A stretch of 38,493 bases of DNA. Source: Firmicutes bacterium UBA6811 (GTDB lineage: Bacteria > Bacillota > SHA-98 > UBA4971). The notes below the pieces were generated by a model. The model had not been told where the DNA came from. It saw nothing but the letters and a program-made list of their open reading frames with translations, and ran no database searches. Location: NCBI GenBank assembly GCA_002452295.1, contig DKEX01000028.1:79334-117826 (forward strand). The letters are read 5' to 3'. A program made the position numbers and the translations under genes. Positions within the stretch are counted from its first letter, which is position 1, and each line of letters starts with the position of its first letter. Of this stretch, positions 1 to 7,936 are shown piece by piece.

Positions 1-52
1 AACTAACGCACCCTCACTTAGCAGGCCCGGCCCAGGCAGGCCGCCGGGGTGA

Positions 53-71
53 GGGATGACGCCCTCATCCC
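53..71 (-). terminator. Hairpin downstream of codY, possible weak terminator
   Basis: A perfect 7-bp stem (GGGATGA / TCATCCC) with a 5-base loop lies 26 bases past the codY stop. There is no U-tract after it on the codY strand, so it is not a standard intrinsic terminator. A second, wider inverted repeat (CCCTCAC at 11-17 with GTGAGGG at 49-55) surrounds a very G+C-rich stretch. This may be an RNA 3' end structure or a Rho-dependent end. Nothing else is recognisable in bases 1-96. Confidence 0.3.
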
Positions 72-96
72 GCGAGCCTGCCGCCATCACACTCCT

Positions 97-882
97 CTAC
101 CTTATCCGGAGCCTCTCGAGCTCATCGAAGAGCTTATCGTTGAGCACCCTGATGTAGGTTCCCTTCATCCCGAGGGACCGCGACTCGATGACGCCCGCGC
201 TCTCGAACTTGCGAAGGGCGTTCACGATGACCGACCTCGTTATGCCGACCTTGTCAGCGATCTTGCTTGCCACGAGAAGCCCCTCATCACCGCCGAGCTC
301 CCTGAAAATGTGCTCCACGGCCTCCTGCTCGGAAAACGACAGCGTGTCGAGGGCCATCTGCACCGATGCCTTCTTGCGGGCCTCCTCCTCGATCTGGCCT
401 GTCGTGGAGCGAAGGATCTCCATGCCGAACACGGTGGCGGCGTACTCCCCCAGCACCAGGTCGTCGTCGGTGAACTCCCTCTCGAACCTGGCGAGCACCA
501 GGGTCCCCATCCTGTCCCCGCCGGCGTAGATAGGCACGACGGTCATGAGCTTCTCCGGGAACCCACACTCCACGTTAGGGCCCAGGAAGCATTTGCCGTG
601 CTCGTGCCGGATGTTCTCCGACGTCTCGATTATCCGAAGGAGCCAGTCCGCACTCTCCTTGGGGAAAGTGCCGCCGTTGCCGACGCATGCCGCCGCCACA
701 TCGCACTCGAAGCCCTCCGCGAAGCCGTATCCCAGGAGCTTCCCACGGCGCGCCACCACGTAGACGTTGGCGGCGATCTCCTCGGAAAGCACGCCCGCGA
801 GGTCGTTGAAGTTGCTCGGGAAACCCGTGGACTCCTGTATGAACCGACTGACTCTCCGCGTTTTCTCCAGTAGCTCGCTCAT
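97..882 (-). CDS. codY: CodY, GTP- and branched-chain-amino-acid-sensing global repressor
   Basis: 261 aa, the usual CodY length. In low-nutrient adaptation CodY binds DNA when GTP and Ile/Leu/Val are plentiful and represses biosynthesis, transport, competence and sporulation-linked genes. The N-terminal part (about residues 1-155) is the GAF-type effector domain. The C-terminal winged helix (about 203-246) contains ITRSVIVNALRKFESAG and IESRSLGMKGTYI, almost identical to the Bacillus subtilis helix. The ATG start has a strong SD site (AAGGAGGA, 7-8 bases upstream). It is the last gene of xerC-hslV-hslU-codY, the same order as codV-clpQ-clpY-codY in Bacillus. A 177-base gap separates it from hslU. 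I saw nothing unlike the family, and assignment is near certain. Confidence 0.97.
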   Translation of the reverse strand: MSELLEKTRRVSRFIQESTGFPSNFNDLAGVLSEEIAANVYVVARRGKLLGYGFAEGFECDVAAACVGNGGTFPKESADWLLRIIETSENIRHEHGKCFLGPNVECGFPEKLMTVVPIYAGGDRMGTLVLARFEREFTDDDLVLGEYAATVFGMEILRSTTGQIEEEARKKASVQMALDTLSFSEQEAVEHIFRELGGDEGLLVASKIADKVGITRSVIVNALRKFESAGVIESRSLGMKGTYIRVLNDKLFDELERLRIR

Positions 883-1059
883 TGATGTCTCCTCCTTAAG
901 TTGCTCCTGGGGTCCTCCCCTGTGCTTTCGTCATCTGACGGCTCTGCTCCCCGTGGGCTTGTCCCACTCTCGACCGCGCCCGCCCGGTGTGGGCGGCACG
1001 CGCCTCTACCGGGTCCGGCGTCTCCCTTGCCCGGGGGGGATCACCGCCGGGCCGGGCCG

Positions 1060-2451
1060 TCACAGAATAAACCGGCTGAGATCTCTGTCCTTCACTATGT
1101 CTTGCAGCTTTGAGCGAACATAACCCCTGTCAATCTCCACCCTCCCCTTCGGCATGTCCGGCGCCTCGAAGGAGAGCTCGTCGAGCAGGCGCTCCATGAT
1201 CGTGTGAAGCCTTCTGGCGCCGATGTTCTCAGTCTCCTGGTTGACCTTGTCAGCGATGGCCGCGATCTCGTCGATTGCGTCGGGCAGAAACTCGACCTCA
1301 ATGCCCTCGGTGGCCAGCAGGGCTCTGTACTGCTTCACCAAGGCGTTCTCGGGCTCCAGCAGGATGCGCTTGAAGTCCTCCTCAGTGAGGCTGTCGAGCT
1401 CGACTCTTATCGGGAAGCGCCCCTGCAGCTCGGGTATGAGGTCTGAGGGTTTGGCCACGTGAAACGCGCCCGCCGCGATAAAGAGTATGTGGTCGGTCCT
1501 GACAGGGCCGTGCTTGGTCATAACGGTGGAACCCTCGACGATAGGCAGGATGTCCCGCTGAACGCCCTCGCGCGACACGTCAGGCCCAACTCCCCGTTCC
1601 CTACCGGCGATCTTGTCGATCTCGTCCATGAACACGATCCCTGACTGCTCAGCACGCGTCACGGCCTCCTGCTCGACCTCCTCCATGTCCACGAGCTTCT
1701 GCGCCTCTTCCTGCGCTATCAGCTTCCTCGCGTCCCTCACAGGTACCTTGCGCCGTCGCTGCCGCCGTGGGAGGAGCCCTCCGAAAAGGTCTTGCATGTT
1801 GATGCCCATTTCCTCCACGCCGGCGCCGCTGAACACCTCGAGCATGGGAGGCGTCTGGTCCTCCACGGCAACCTCGATGATCGTGTCCTCGAGCTCGCCC
1901 TCGGCCAGCCTCGCCCGGATCTCCTCGCGCCGGGCCCGGGCCTCGGCCTGCCTCGCCTGGAACGACTCGTCCTCCCGGACAAGGCCAAGCCCGCCCATAA
2001 GGGCGCCAAGCGGGCTTTTGTCCGCCTCGCGGCTGGGGATGGGCGCGAGGATGTCGAGCAGCCTGTCGTCCACCATAGCCTCGGCCTTGTGATACACCTG
2101 TACCATCCTCTCGGCCTTGACCATTCTGATGGAGGTCTCAACGAGGTCCCGAATGATGGAATCCACGTCGCGCCCCACGTACCCGACCTCGGTGAACTTC
2201 GTCGCCTCGACCTTGATGAAGGGCGCGCCTACCAGCCGCGCAAGCCTGCGGGCGATCTCGGTCTTCCCGACCCCGGTTGGGCCCATCATGAGGATGTTCT
2301 TGGGCACCACCTCATCCCGTAGAGGGCCGGGTAGCTTCAGCCTGCGATACCTGTTCCGCAGCGCAACGGCGACGGCCCTCTTGGCCCTCGCCTGGCCAAC
2401 GATGTACTTGTCAAGCTCCTCGACGATGGCTCGGGGTGTGAGATCCTGCAC
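1060..2451 (-). CDS. hslU: HslU (ClpY), AAA+ ATPase of the HslUV protease
   Basis: HslU unfolds substrates using ATP and feeds them to the HslV peptidase in the cytoplasm. Walker A GPTGVGKT lies at residues 57-64 and Walker B (IVFMDEIDKI) at about 272-281. Between them is the charged I-domain. The C-terminus ends DLSRFIL, matching the tail that inserts into HslV. With the GTG start chosen here the protein is 463 aa, close to the family (about 450-467). An in-frame TTG at 2469 would overlap the hslV stop (TTGA) and add six residues. I prefer GTG because AAAGGGGG sits about 8 bases upstream, and the encoded start (QDLTPRAIVEELDKYIVGQ) fits family N-termini. It is co-transcribed with hslV immediately upstream. 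Confidence 0.96.
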   Translation of the reverse strand: MQDLTPRAIVEELDKYIVGQARAKRAVAVALRNRYRRLKLPGPLRDEVVPKNILMMGPTGVGKTEIARRLARLVGAPFIKVEATKFTEVGYVGRDVDSIIRDLVETSIRMVKAERMVQVYHKAEAMVDDRLLDILAPIPSREADKSPLGALMGGLGLVREDESFQARQAEARARREEIRARLAEGELEDTIIEVAVEDQTPPMLEVFSGAGVEEMGINMQDLFGGLLPRRQRRRKVPVRDARKLIAQEEAQKLVDMEEVEQEAVTRAEQSGIVFMDEIDKIAGRERGVGPDVSREGVQRDILPIVEGSTVMTKHGPVRTDHILFIAAGAFHVAKPSDLIPELQGRFPIRVELDSLTEEDFKRILLEPENALVKQYRALLATEGIEVEFLPDAIDEIAAIADKVNQETENIGARRLHTIMERLLDELSFEAPDMPKGRVEIDRGYVRSKLQDIVKDRDLSRFIL

Positions 2452-2465
2452 CCTCGCGCCCCCTT

Positions 2466-2993
2466 TCAAAGTTCTTCGCAGGTGATCTCCTCATTCGTAT
2501 ATATGCAGATCGACGCAGCGATCTTCAGCGCCTCGGTGGCGATCTCCCGACATGAAAGGCTCGTGTGCCACACCAGCGCCCGCGCCGCAGCAAGAGCGTA
2601 CGGCCCGCCCGACCCGACGGCGGCAATGCCGTCGTCGGGCTCGATGACGTCGCCGCTTCCGGATATCACGAGGAGGTGCACCCTGTCGGCCACCACGAGG
2701 AGAGCCTCCAGCCTTCGAAGGGCCCTGTCGAGCCTCCACTCCTTGGCAAGCTCCACAGCGGCCCTGGGCAGGTTGCCATGGAACTCCTCCAGCTTCCCCT
2801 CGAACTTCTCGAAAAGGGCGAAGGCGTCGGCCGCCGCACCTGCGAATCCGGCCACCACTTTGCCGTCGTGTATCCTTCTGACCTTTCTCGCTCCGTGTTT
2901 CATCACGGTGTTTCCGACTGTCACCTGGCCGTCGCCGGCAACCGCCACGTGGTCGTCGCGCTTCACGGCGACCACTGTCGTAGCCTGAAACAT
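2466..2993 (-). CDS. hslV: HslV (ClpQ), threonine peptidase subunit of HslUV
   Basis: 175 aa, normal for this proteasome-beta-like peptidase. The sequence starts MFQATTVVAV. By alignment with other HslV proteins the catalytic N-terminal Thr is Thr5, exposed after removal of the MFQA propeptide. The GDGQVTVGNTVMKHGARKVRR and GFAGAAADAF segments, the SGSGDV stretch and the IGSGGPYA-type motif (AVGSGGPYALAAARAL) are family hallmarks. It lies between xerC and hslU, 26 bases after xerC. Bacillus ClpQ uses an N-terminal Ser after a longer leader, whereas this protein has the canonical Thr. Function in general protein quality control is inferred from the family. Confidence 0.96.
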   Translation of the reverse strand: MFQATTVVAVKRDDHVAVAGDGQVTVGNTVMKHGARKVRRIHDGKVVAGFAGAAADAFALFEKFEGKLEEFHGNLPRAAVELAKEWRLDRALRRLEALLVVADRVHLLVISGSGDVIEPDDGIAAVGSGGPYALAAARALVWHTSLSCREIATEALKIAASICIYTNEEITCEEL

Positions 2994-3019
2994 GCATCTC
3001 CCTCCTTCACGCTAGCATA

Positions 3020-3919
3020 CTATGCTCGGGGGTGAGCCCTGTCATATACCAGCTTGAGCTTCTCCCTGGTCACATGAGTGTAGATCTGCGTGGTCGAAAT
3101 GCTCACGTGGCCCAGCAGCTCCTGCACAGCCCGCAGGTCTGCCCCATGGTCGAGGAGATGGGTGGCGAAAGAATGCCTGATGGCGTGGGGGCTTATCTTC
3201 TTGTCGATGCTCACCTGACGTATGTACCGGTCCACCATCGTCTGCACGGCTCTCGCCGAAAGCCTGCCACCCCTGTAGTTCAGAAACAGCGCCCCCGGGG
3301 CAGGCCTCGTGCCTGCAAGAGCCGGTCTTCCCCGCTCGATGTACTCCTTCAGCGCGTCAACGGCCCGATCGCCGAGAGGCACGACACGTTCCTTGGCGCC
3401 TTTCCCGAACGCCCTCACGAACCCGCGCTCGAGATCGGCGTCGCCGATATCCAGCCCAACCAGTTCGCCCACGCGCAGGCCCGCTGCGTACAGGGTCTCG
3501 AGGATCGCCCTGTCGCGGAGGCCGAGTGGCGTGTCGGCAGGTGGGCACTGGATGAAGCTCTCCATGTCTCGCTCGTGGAGAAAGCGCGGCAGCATCCTTC
3601 CGAGCTTCGGGGCGCTCACGCCCCGGGCCGGGTTCGTTGCGCAAATCCCCCGCCTGCAAAGGTAAGCGAAGAACGACCGCACGCAAGCCAGGCGCCGCGC
3701 GATGGTTCGCCTCGAATACCTGGCCTTCTGGAGGCTCGCAAGGTACGCCCTTATCTCGAGATGCGTGACCTGCGAAATGGCTGCGTCTTTCTGAAGAGCG
3801 GCGTCGAGGAAATCGATGAAGCACCGGATGTCGTGAGCATATGCGTCGAGCGTATTCGACGATACACCCTTCTCCAGCGCGAGTTGCGCAAGAAATCCGT
3901 CGACCTCGGCAGCCAGCAT
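3020..3919 (-). CDS. xerC: Tyrosine recombinase XerC/CodV
   Basis: 299 aa. Xer recombinases resolve chromosome dimers at dif sites near division. An N-terminal core-binding (SAM-like) domain (about 1-90) is followed by the catalytic domain. The complete active site is visible: Arg149 (AGLRVGEL), Lys173 (GKGAKER), His245 and Arg248 (HAIRHSFATHLL), His271 (LLGHVSI) and Tyr280 (QIYTHV). The ORF is open to a GTG at 4012, which would add 31 Ala/Gly/Pro-rich residues. I chose ATG 3919 because GGAGGG lies 8-9 bases upstream, the length fits the family, and the GTG has no SD site. It heads the xerC-hslV-hslU-codY unit, as codV does in Bacillus, so XerC/CodV is preferred over XerD on context. Confidence 0.93.
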   Translation of the reverse strand: MLAAEVDGFLAQLALEKGVSSNTLDAYAHDIRCFIDFLDAALQKDAAISQVTHLEIRAYLASLQKARYSRRTIARRLACVRSFFAYLCRRGICATNPARGVSAPKLGRMLPRFLHERDMESFIQCPPADTPLGLRDRAILETLYAAGLRVGELVGLDIGDADLERGFVRAFGKGAKERVVPLGDRAVDALKEYIERGRPALAGTRPAPGALFLNYRGGRLSARAVQTMVDRYIRQVSIDKKISPHAIRHSFATHLLDHGADLRAVQELLGHVSISTTQIYTHVTREKLKLVYDRAHPRA

Positions 3920-4022
3920 GAGATACGCCCTCCCCGCCCCGGCCGCTCCAGAGGCACCTCCTGGCGGTGTCACGCCCGGCCATGGCGCCAGGGCAGTGGC
4001 CGTCACATCCACCTAAGGTGAA

Positions 4023-4051
4023 ATTGTAACATAATTATAATATTTCTTCAA
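4023..4051 (-). promoter_or_regulatory. Sigma-A-type promoter for xerC-hslV-hslU-codY
   Basis: On the minus strand TTGAAG (-35, bases 4046-4051) and TACAAT (-10, bases 4023-4028) are exactly 17 bases apart, in an AT-rich island that stands out from the G+C-rich surroundings. The -35 lies inside the last codons of trmFO and overlaps one arm of a perfect 8-bp hairpin with a 4-base loop (4050-4069). The hairpin is not followed by a U-tract. Transcription would begin near 4016, leaving a leader of about 95 bases before the chosen xerC ATG. Confidence 0.5.
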
Positions 4052-5378
4052 CCCCTGTTTGCAGGGGTTTCTCGAAATCTCTCATTCTAAGGAGAGCTCG
4101 GGTCGCGATTTCGCGCCTGGCGGCCTTCCCTTTCAGCTTTCCTTCCGGGCGCGGCATGATGCCGAAGTTCGCGTTCATCGGCGCGAATGCGCCCGGCGGA
4201 GGCCCGGTTATGTATCGGCACAGGCTGCCGTGCACAGTCTCCTCCGGAAAGACGACAGGCTCGCGCCCCACGGCGATCCTGGCAGCGTTCACGCCGGCCA
4301 CGAGGCCTGAGGCCGCCGACTCGAGGTACCCCTCCGCGCCGGTCACCTGCCCGGCGAAGAGGAGGGGGTCGCAGGAGCGGAACTGCAGGGTCGGTCGAAG
4401 AAGCTCCGGCGAGTTGATATAGGTGTTTCTGTGCATCACCCCGTATCTTACAAACTCCGCGCGCTCGAGCCCCGGGATCATCCGGAAGACCCGCCGCTGC
4501 TCGTCCCAGGCGAGCCTGGTCTGAAAGCCCACCATGTTGAGCAAGGAGCCTGCCTGATCCTCGCGCCTGAGCTGCACCACAGCGTGGGGTCTTGCGCCCG
4601 TGCGGGGATCGACCAGCCCCACCGGCCGCATCGGGCCGTAGACAAGCGTCTCACGCCCCCTCCTCGCCAGGACCTCCACGGGCATGCAGGCCTCGAAAAC
4701 CCTGGTGTCCTCGAATCCGTGCACCGGCGCACACCTGGCGGAGACGAGCGCATCGTAGAAGCGATCATACTCCTCTTTCGTCATGGGGCAGTTGAGGTAG
4801 TCGTCGCCTCCACGACCGTAGCGGGATCCCCAGAATGCCCTGGTCATGTCGCACGACTCCGCGGTAACTACCGGCGCCACGGCGTCGTAGAAGTAAAGGC
4901 GCCCGGTGCCGGCAAGGTCCTCTATCGCTCCGGCAAGGCTGTCCGACGTGAGCGGACCGGTCGCTATCACCACCGCTGGCAAGCCGCAAGGGATCGAGCG
5001 CACCTCATTGCGTACCACCTTCACGTTGGGGCATCGCTCGATATATGCCGTCACGAGGTGCGCAAACCGCCGCCTGTCGCAGGCGAGCGCCGACCCTGCA
5101 GGAAGCCTGGACCCTTCGGCGCATCTCATGATGAGCGACCCCAGGATCCGCATCTCCTCCTTGAGGACCCCCGATGCGCTCTCCAGGGCGTCGGAGCCAA
5201 GGGAGTTCGAGCACACAAGCTCCGCAAGGTCGCCCGTGGTATGAGCGGGGGTCATTACCACGGGTCGCATCTCGACAAGCGTGACCCTCACGCCCCGCCT
5301 CGCTATCTGCCACGCAGCCTCGCTCCCTGCGAGGCCTCCGCCCACCACCATCACATCAGCCATGCCGCAACCTGTCAT
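4035..5378 (-). CDS. trmFO: TrmFO, folate- and FAD-dependent tRNA uridine-54 C5-methyltransferase
   Basis: 447 aa. TrmFO makes m5U54 (ribothymidine) in the tRNA T-loop using methylene-tetrahydrofolate and FADH2, the route used by most Bacillota instead of TrmA. The N-terminal dinucleotide fold has GGGLAGSEAAW. It is followed by VEMRPVVMTPAH, the Cys-containing ELVCSNSLGSDALESASGVL motif, ATGPLTSDSLA, NCPMTKEEYDRF, RYGVMHRNTYINSPELL and a C-terminal ESAASGLVAGVNAA, all family signatures. The start is ambiguous: ATG 5378 or ATG 5363 (five residues shorter), neither with a good SD site. It follows topA after 27 bases, as in Bacillus (topA-gid). Its final codons contain a hairpin and the -35 of the downstream operon. 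Confidence 0.96.
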   Translation of the reverse strand: MTGCGMADVMVVGGGLAGSEAAWQIARRGVRVTLVEMRPVVMTPAHTTGDLAELVCSNSLGSDALESASGVLKEEMRILGSLIMRCAEGSRLPAGSALACDRRRFAHLVTAYIERCPNVKVVRNEVRSIPCGLPAVVIATGPLTSDSLAGAIEDLAGTGRLYFYDAVAPVVTAESCDMTRAFWGSRYGRGGDDYLNCPMTKEEYDRFYDALVSARCAPVHGFEDTRVFEACMPVEVLARRGRETLVYGPMRPVGLVDPRTGARPHAVVQLRREDQAGSLLNMVGFQTRLAWDEQRRVFRMIPGLERAEFVRYGVMHRNTYINSPELLRPTLQFRSCDPLLFAGQVTGAEGYLESAASGLVAGVNAARIAVGREPVVFPEETVHGSLCRYITGPPPGAFAPMNANFGIMPRPEGKLKGKAARREIATRALLRMRDFEKPLQTGVEEIL

Positions 5379-5405
5379 CTTCGCGCCACACCGTCCACCC
5401 TGCCG

Positions 5406-7511
5406 CTATGCCGACGATTCCGCGCCGCCGGGCTCGGTCTTCGCCTCCCTGCGATAATCGCACGTCTCCCTGACACACGCGAGGAACCCGCCCTTGCCGC
5501 CGCGCCTCACGAGGAACGCCCCGCATTTCGGGCACCCGGCCTTCACCGGGGTGTACCATGTGGTGAACCGGCACTCGGGATACCTGCTGCAGCCGTAGAA
5601 TTTCCTTCCCTTCTTCGTCCTTCTCTCGACCACCTCGGCGCCGCATTCGGGGCACTTGACGCCTGCTGACCTCACGATCTTCCTGGTGTAGGTGCACTCG
5701 GGGTACCCCTGGCAACCGAGGAACGTCCCGAACCTGCCGTGTTTCACCACCAGTGGGCGCCCGCACTCGGGGCACTTCTCATCGGTGACCTCCTCGGGGA
5801 TCTTGACACGCCCCATGCTCTCGTCCGCCGCGCTCACCGTCTTTTCGAAGGGCACGTAGAACTCGTCGATCACTTTGACCCAGTCCAGCGCGCCCTCGGC
5901 GATCTTGTCGAGGCGGCTCTCCATGCCTGCTGTGAACGCCACGTCCACCACCTGTGGGTACACCTGCTTGAGGAGGTCCACAACCACGAACCCGAGCTGG
6001 GTTGGATGAAACCTTTTCTCCTCCAGGAGCACATACCCGCGTTTCAGGATCGTGTCGATGATGGGCGCGTAGGTGCTGGGTCTCCCGATGCCGTTCTCCT
6101 CGAGCGCCTTCACGAGGGTGGCCTCGGTGTATCGCGGGGGCGGCTCAGTGAAGTGCTGTGCGGGCTCGAGCCGTTCGAGAGCGAGGCTCTCACCCTCGCG
6201 GACTTCCGGCAGGCTCGGCTCCTCCTCCTTGCCGTTGTCGGTGGCCTCCTGGTAGACCAGGATGAACCCGGGAAACTTCACCCTGGACCCCGTCGCCCTG
6301 AAGGTGTAACCCCTCGCCTGGACGTCCACACTCATGACATCGAACACCGCCGACTCCATCTGGCTCGCCACGAACCTCTCCCAGATCAGCTTGTAGAGTC
6401 TGTGCTGGTCGCGGGTGAGGTGCGACTTCACCTTGTCGGGCAGCCTTTCCAGAGATGTAGGGCGTATCGCCTCATGGGCGTCCTGGCTTGTGGTCTTCGC
6501 CCGGTAGCGTCTTGGGTGGGCTGGCACGAAATCCTGCCCGTAGGTCTTGCCGATGAACGCCCTCGCGGCCTGTTCCGCCTCGAGCGCGACCCGCACCGAG
6601 TCGGTGCGGATGTATGTGACGAGGCCCACGCTTCCCTCGTCACCGAGCGGCAGGCCCTCGTACAACTGCTGGGCCACCTGCATGGTCTTGCGCGACCCGA
6701 ACCCCAGCCTCCTCGACGCCTCCTGCTGCAAGGTGCTGGTGGTGAACGGGGGAGCAGGGTTCCGGCGCCGCTCCTTCCTGGTCACTCGGGCGACTGTGTA
6801 CGTCGCGCCGTCCAGGTCGGAAAGGATGGACCTGGCCTCGCCTTCGCTGCGGATCTCCAGCTTCTTGCCAGCACGAAGGGCGAGTTTCGCGACAAAGCCC
6901 CGGCCCTCGGCCTCCGACCGGAGGTGCGCCGTGATCGACCAGTACTCCTCCGGGACGTGCGCCTGTATTTCTTTCTCCCTGTCGCAGATGAGCCTCACGG
7001 CCACCGACTGGACCCTGCCTGCGGACAGCCCCCGGCGCACCTTCTTCCAGAGAAGAGGGCTCAGACTGTAACCCACGAGGCGATCGAGCACCCGCCTCGC
7101 CTGCTGGGCGTTGACACGGTCCATGTCGATGGGCCTCGGACTCTCGAGCGCGGCCTTTATCGCATGTCGCGTTATCTCGTTGAATTCGATGCGACAGGGG
7201 CCCTCGGGATCGATCCCCAGCACCTGCGCGAGGTGCCACGATATCGCTTCCCCCTCGCGGTCGGGGTCGGTGGCCAGGAGCACCCCGGACGCCGATTCCA
7301 CCGAGCTCTTGAGCTCACGTATGATGTCGCCCCTGTCCCTCAGGGTCACATAGTGCGGCTCGTAGCCATCCTGTATGTCGACCCCGAGCTTGCTCTTGGG
7401 AAGATCGCGCACGTGGCCTTTGGAGGCCTTCACCGTGTACCCTGTACCGAGGAACTTCACGATGGTCTTCGCCTTGGCGGGCGACTCGACTATCACAAGG
7501 GACTTGGACAT
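5406..7511 (-). CDS. topA: DNA topoisomerase I (type IA)
   Basis: 701 aa. It relaxes negative supercoils through a 5'-phosphotyrosine intermediate. The Toprim domain (1-125) holds Glu9 in VIVESPAKAKT and the metal-binding DPDRE motif (82-86). The active-site Tyr is Tyr300 in VTYIRTDS. Three C-terminal four-cysteine zinc ribbons are visible: CPEC...CQGYPEC, CPEC...CSRYPEC and CPKC...CVRETC. I start at ATG 7511, which has GGAG 7 bases upstream. The frame is open to a TTG at 7544 that has no support. It lies downstream of dprA and a Smg-like gene and upstream of trmFO, an arrangement seen across Bacillota. Confidence 0.97.
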   Translation of the reverse strand: MSKSLVIVESPAKAKTIVKFLGTGYTVKASKGHVRDLPKSKLGVDIQDGYEPHYVTLRDRGDIIRELKSSVESASGVLLATDPDREGEAISWHLAQVLGIDPEGPCRIEFNEITRHAIKAALESPRPIDMDRVNAQQARRVLDRLVGYSLSPLLWKKVRRGLSAGRVQSVAVRLICDREKEIQAHVPEEYWSITAHLRSEAEGRGFVAKLALRAGKKLEIRSEGEARSILSDLDGATYTVARVTRKERRRNPAPPFTTSTLQQEASRRLGFGSRKTMQVAQQLYEGLPLGDEGSVGLVTYIRTDSVRVALEAEQAARAFIGKTYGQDFVPAHPRRYRAKTTSQDAHEAIRPTSLERLPDKVKSHLTRDQHRLYKLIWERFVASQMESAVFDVMSVDVQARGYTFRATGSRVKFPGFILVYQEATDNGKEEEPSLPEVREGESLALERLEPAQHFTEPPPRYTEATLVKALEENGIGRPSTYAPIIDTILKRGYVLLEEKRFHPTQLGFVVVDLLKQVYPQVVDVAFTAGMESRLDKIAEGALDWVKVIDEFYVPFEKTVSAADESMGRVKIPEEVTDEKCPECGRPLVVKHGRFGTFLGCQGYPECTYTRKIVRSAGVKCPECGAEVVERRTKKGRKFYGCSRYPECRFTTWYTPVKAGCPKCGAFLVRRGGKGGFLACVRETCDYRREAKTEPGGAESSA

Positions 7512-7540
7512 CCTGACACTCCCCACTGAGAACGTAGTAC

Positions 7541-7936
7541 TCAATGAAGCAGCCGGGGCTCGGGCCCGGTGCCGTCATCGTCATCGTCATCGTCACCGTC
7601 GTCATCATCCTCCAGGCCTCCCTCTTCCAGGCGCCCGGCCTGGCCCCCGCCCAGGATCATCGCGACCCTTTCCCTGTCCTGAATGACACTGGAGAGCACG
7701 CACACCATGTCCAGGGCATCAACCTCGCCAGCATCAAGAGCCGTCACGAGGAGCAACGCATCCTCGAGCTCGTCGGGCCGCACGAGCCCCACCTCCTGCA
7801 AGAAGGTGACGAGGTCCCAGGCATCGAAAGTTAGCCTCTGCCGCTCGTCGGCGCTTAATACCCTTCGCGGCCCCGGTGGGCGACGGGACTCGCCGCGGGA
7901 TCTGGAGCGCCTTCGGCCTGCCACTTCAACCACCAC
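7541..7936 (-). CDS. Smg/DUF494-like small protein with poly-aspartate tail
   Basis: 131 aa from GTG. Its first 11 bases overlap the end of dprA, so translation is probably coupled. An Arg-rich N-terminus is followed by a compact helical region (about residues 26-90), then a low-complexity acidic tail of 11 Asp and one Gly. The pattern 'LSADERQRLTFDAWDLVTFL', then 'VGLVRPDELEDALLLV', then 'DALDMVCVLSSVI' resembles the C-terminal half of the DUF494/Smg family. That family is often found between dprA (smf) and topA. The match is by my own pattern recognition and moderate only. Function is unknown. Confidence 0.7.
   Translation of the reverse strand: MVVEVAGRRRSRSRGESRRPPGPRRVLSADERQRLTFDAWDLVTFLQEVGLVRPDELEDALLLVTALDAGEVDALDMVCVLSSVIQDRERVAMILGGGQAGRLEEGGLEDDDDGDDDDDDDGTGPEPRLLH
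7574..7609. repeat. Trinucleotide (GTC/ATC) microsatellite coding for poly-Asp
   Basis: Twelve consecutive triplets, all GTC or ATC except one ACC, on the + strand. On the minus strand they encode GAT/GAC codons, giving four Asp, one Gly and seven Asp in the tail of the gene at 7541-7936. The tract is in frame, so triplet gain or loss would change tail length without a frameshift. Confidence 0.8.

Noticed and set aside
49..873. 274-codon + strand frame opposite codY
   Set aside because: It mirrors codY codons; no family pattern and no SD site. The minus-strand CodY is unmistakable.
4050..4069. Perfect hairpin at the end of trmFO as an intrinsic terminator
   Set aside because: No U-tract follows on the minus strand; the bases encode the normal TrmFO C-terminus and overlap a promoter.
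5739..7529. 596-codon + strand frame opposite topA
   Set aside because: Long antisense frames are common in high-G+C DNA; the product is His/Leu/Arg-rich with no recognisable domain, and topA is certain.
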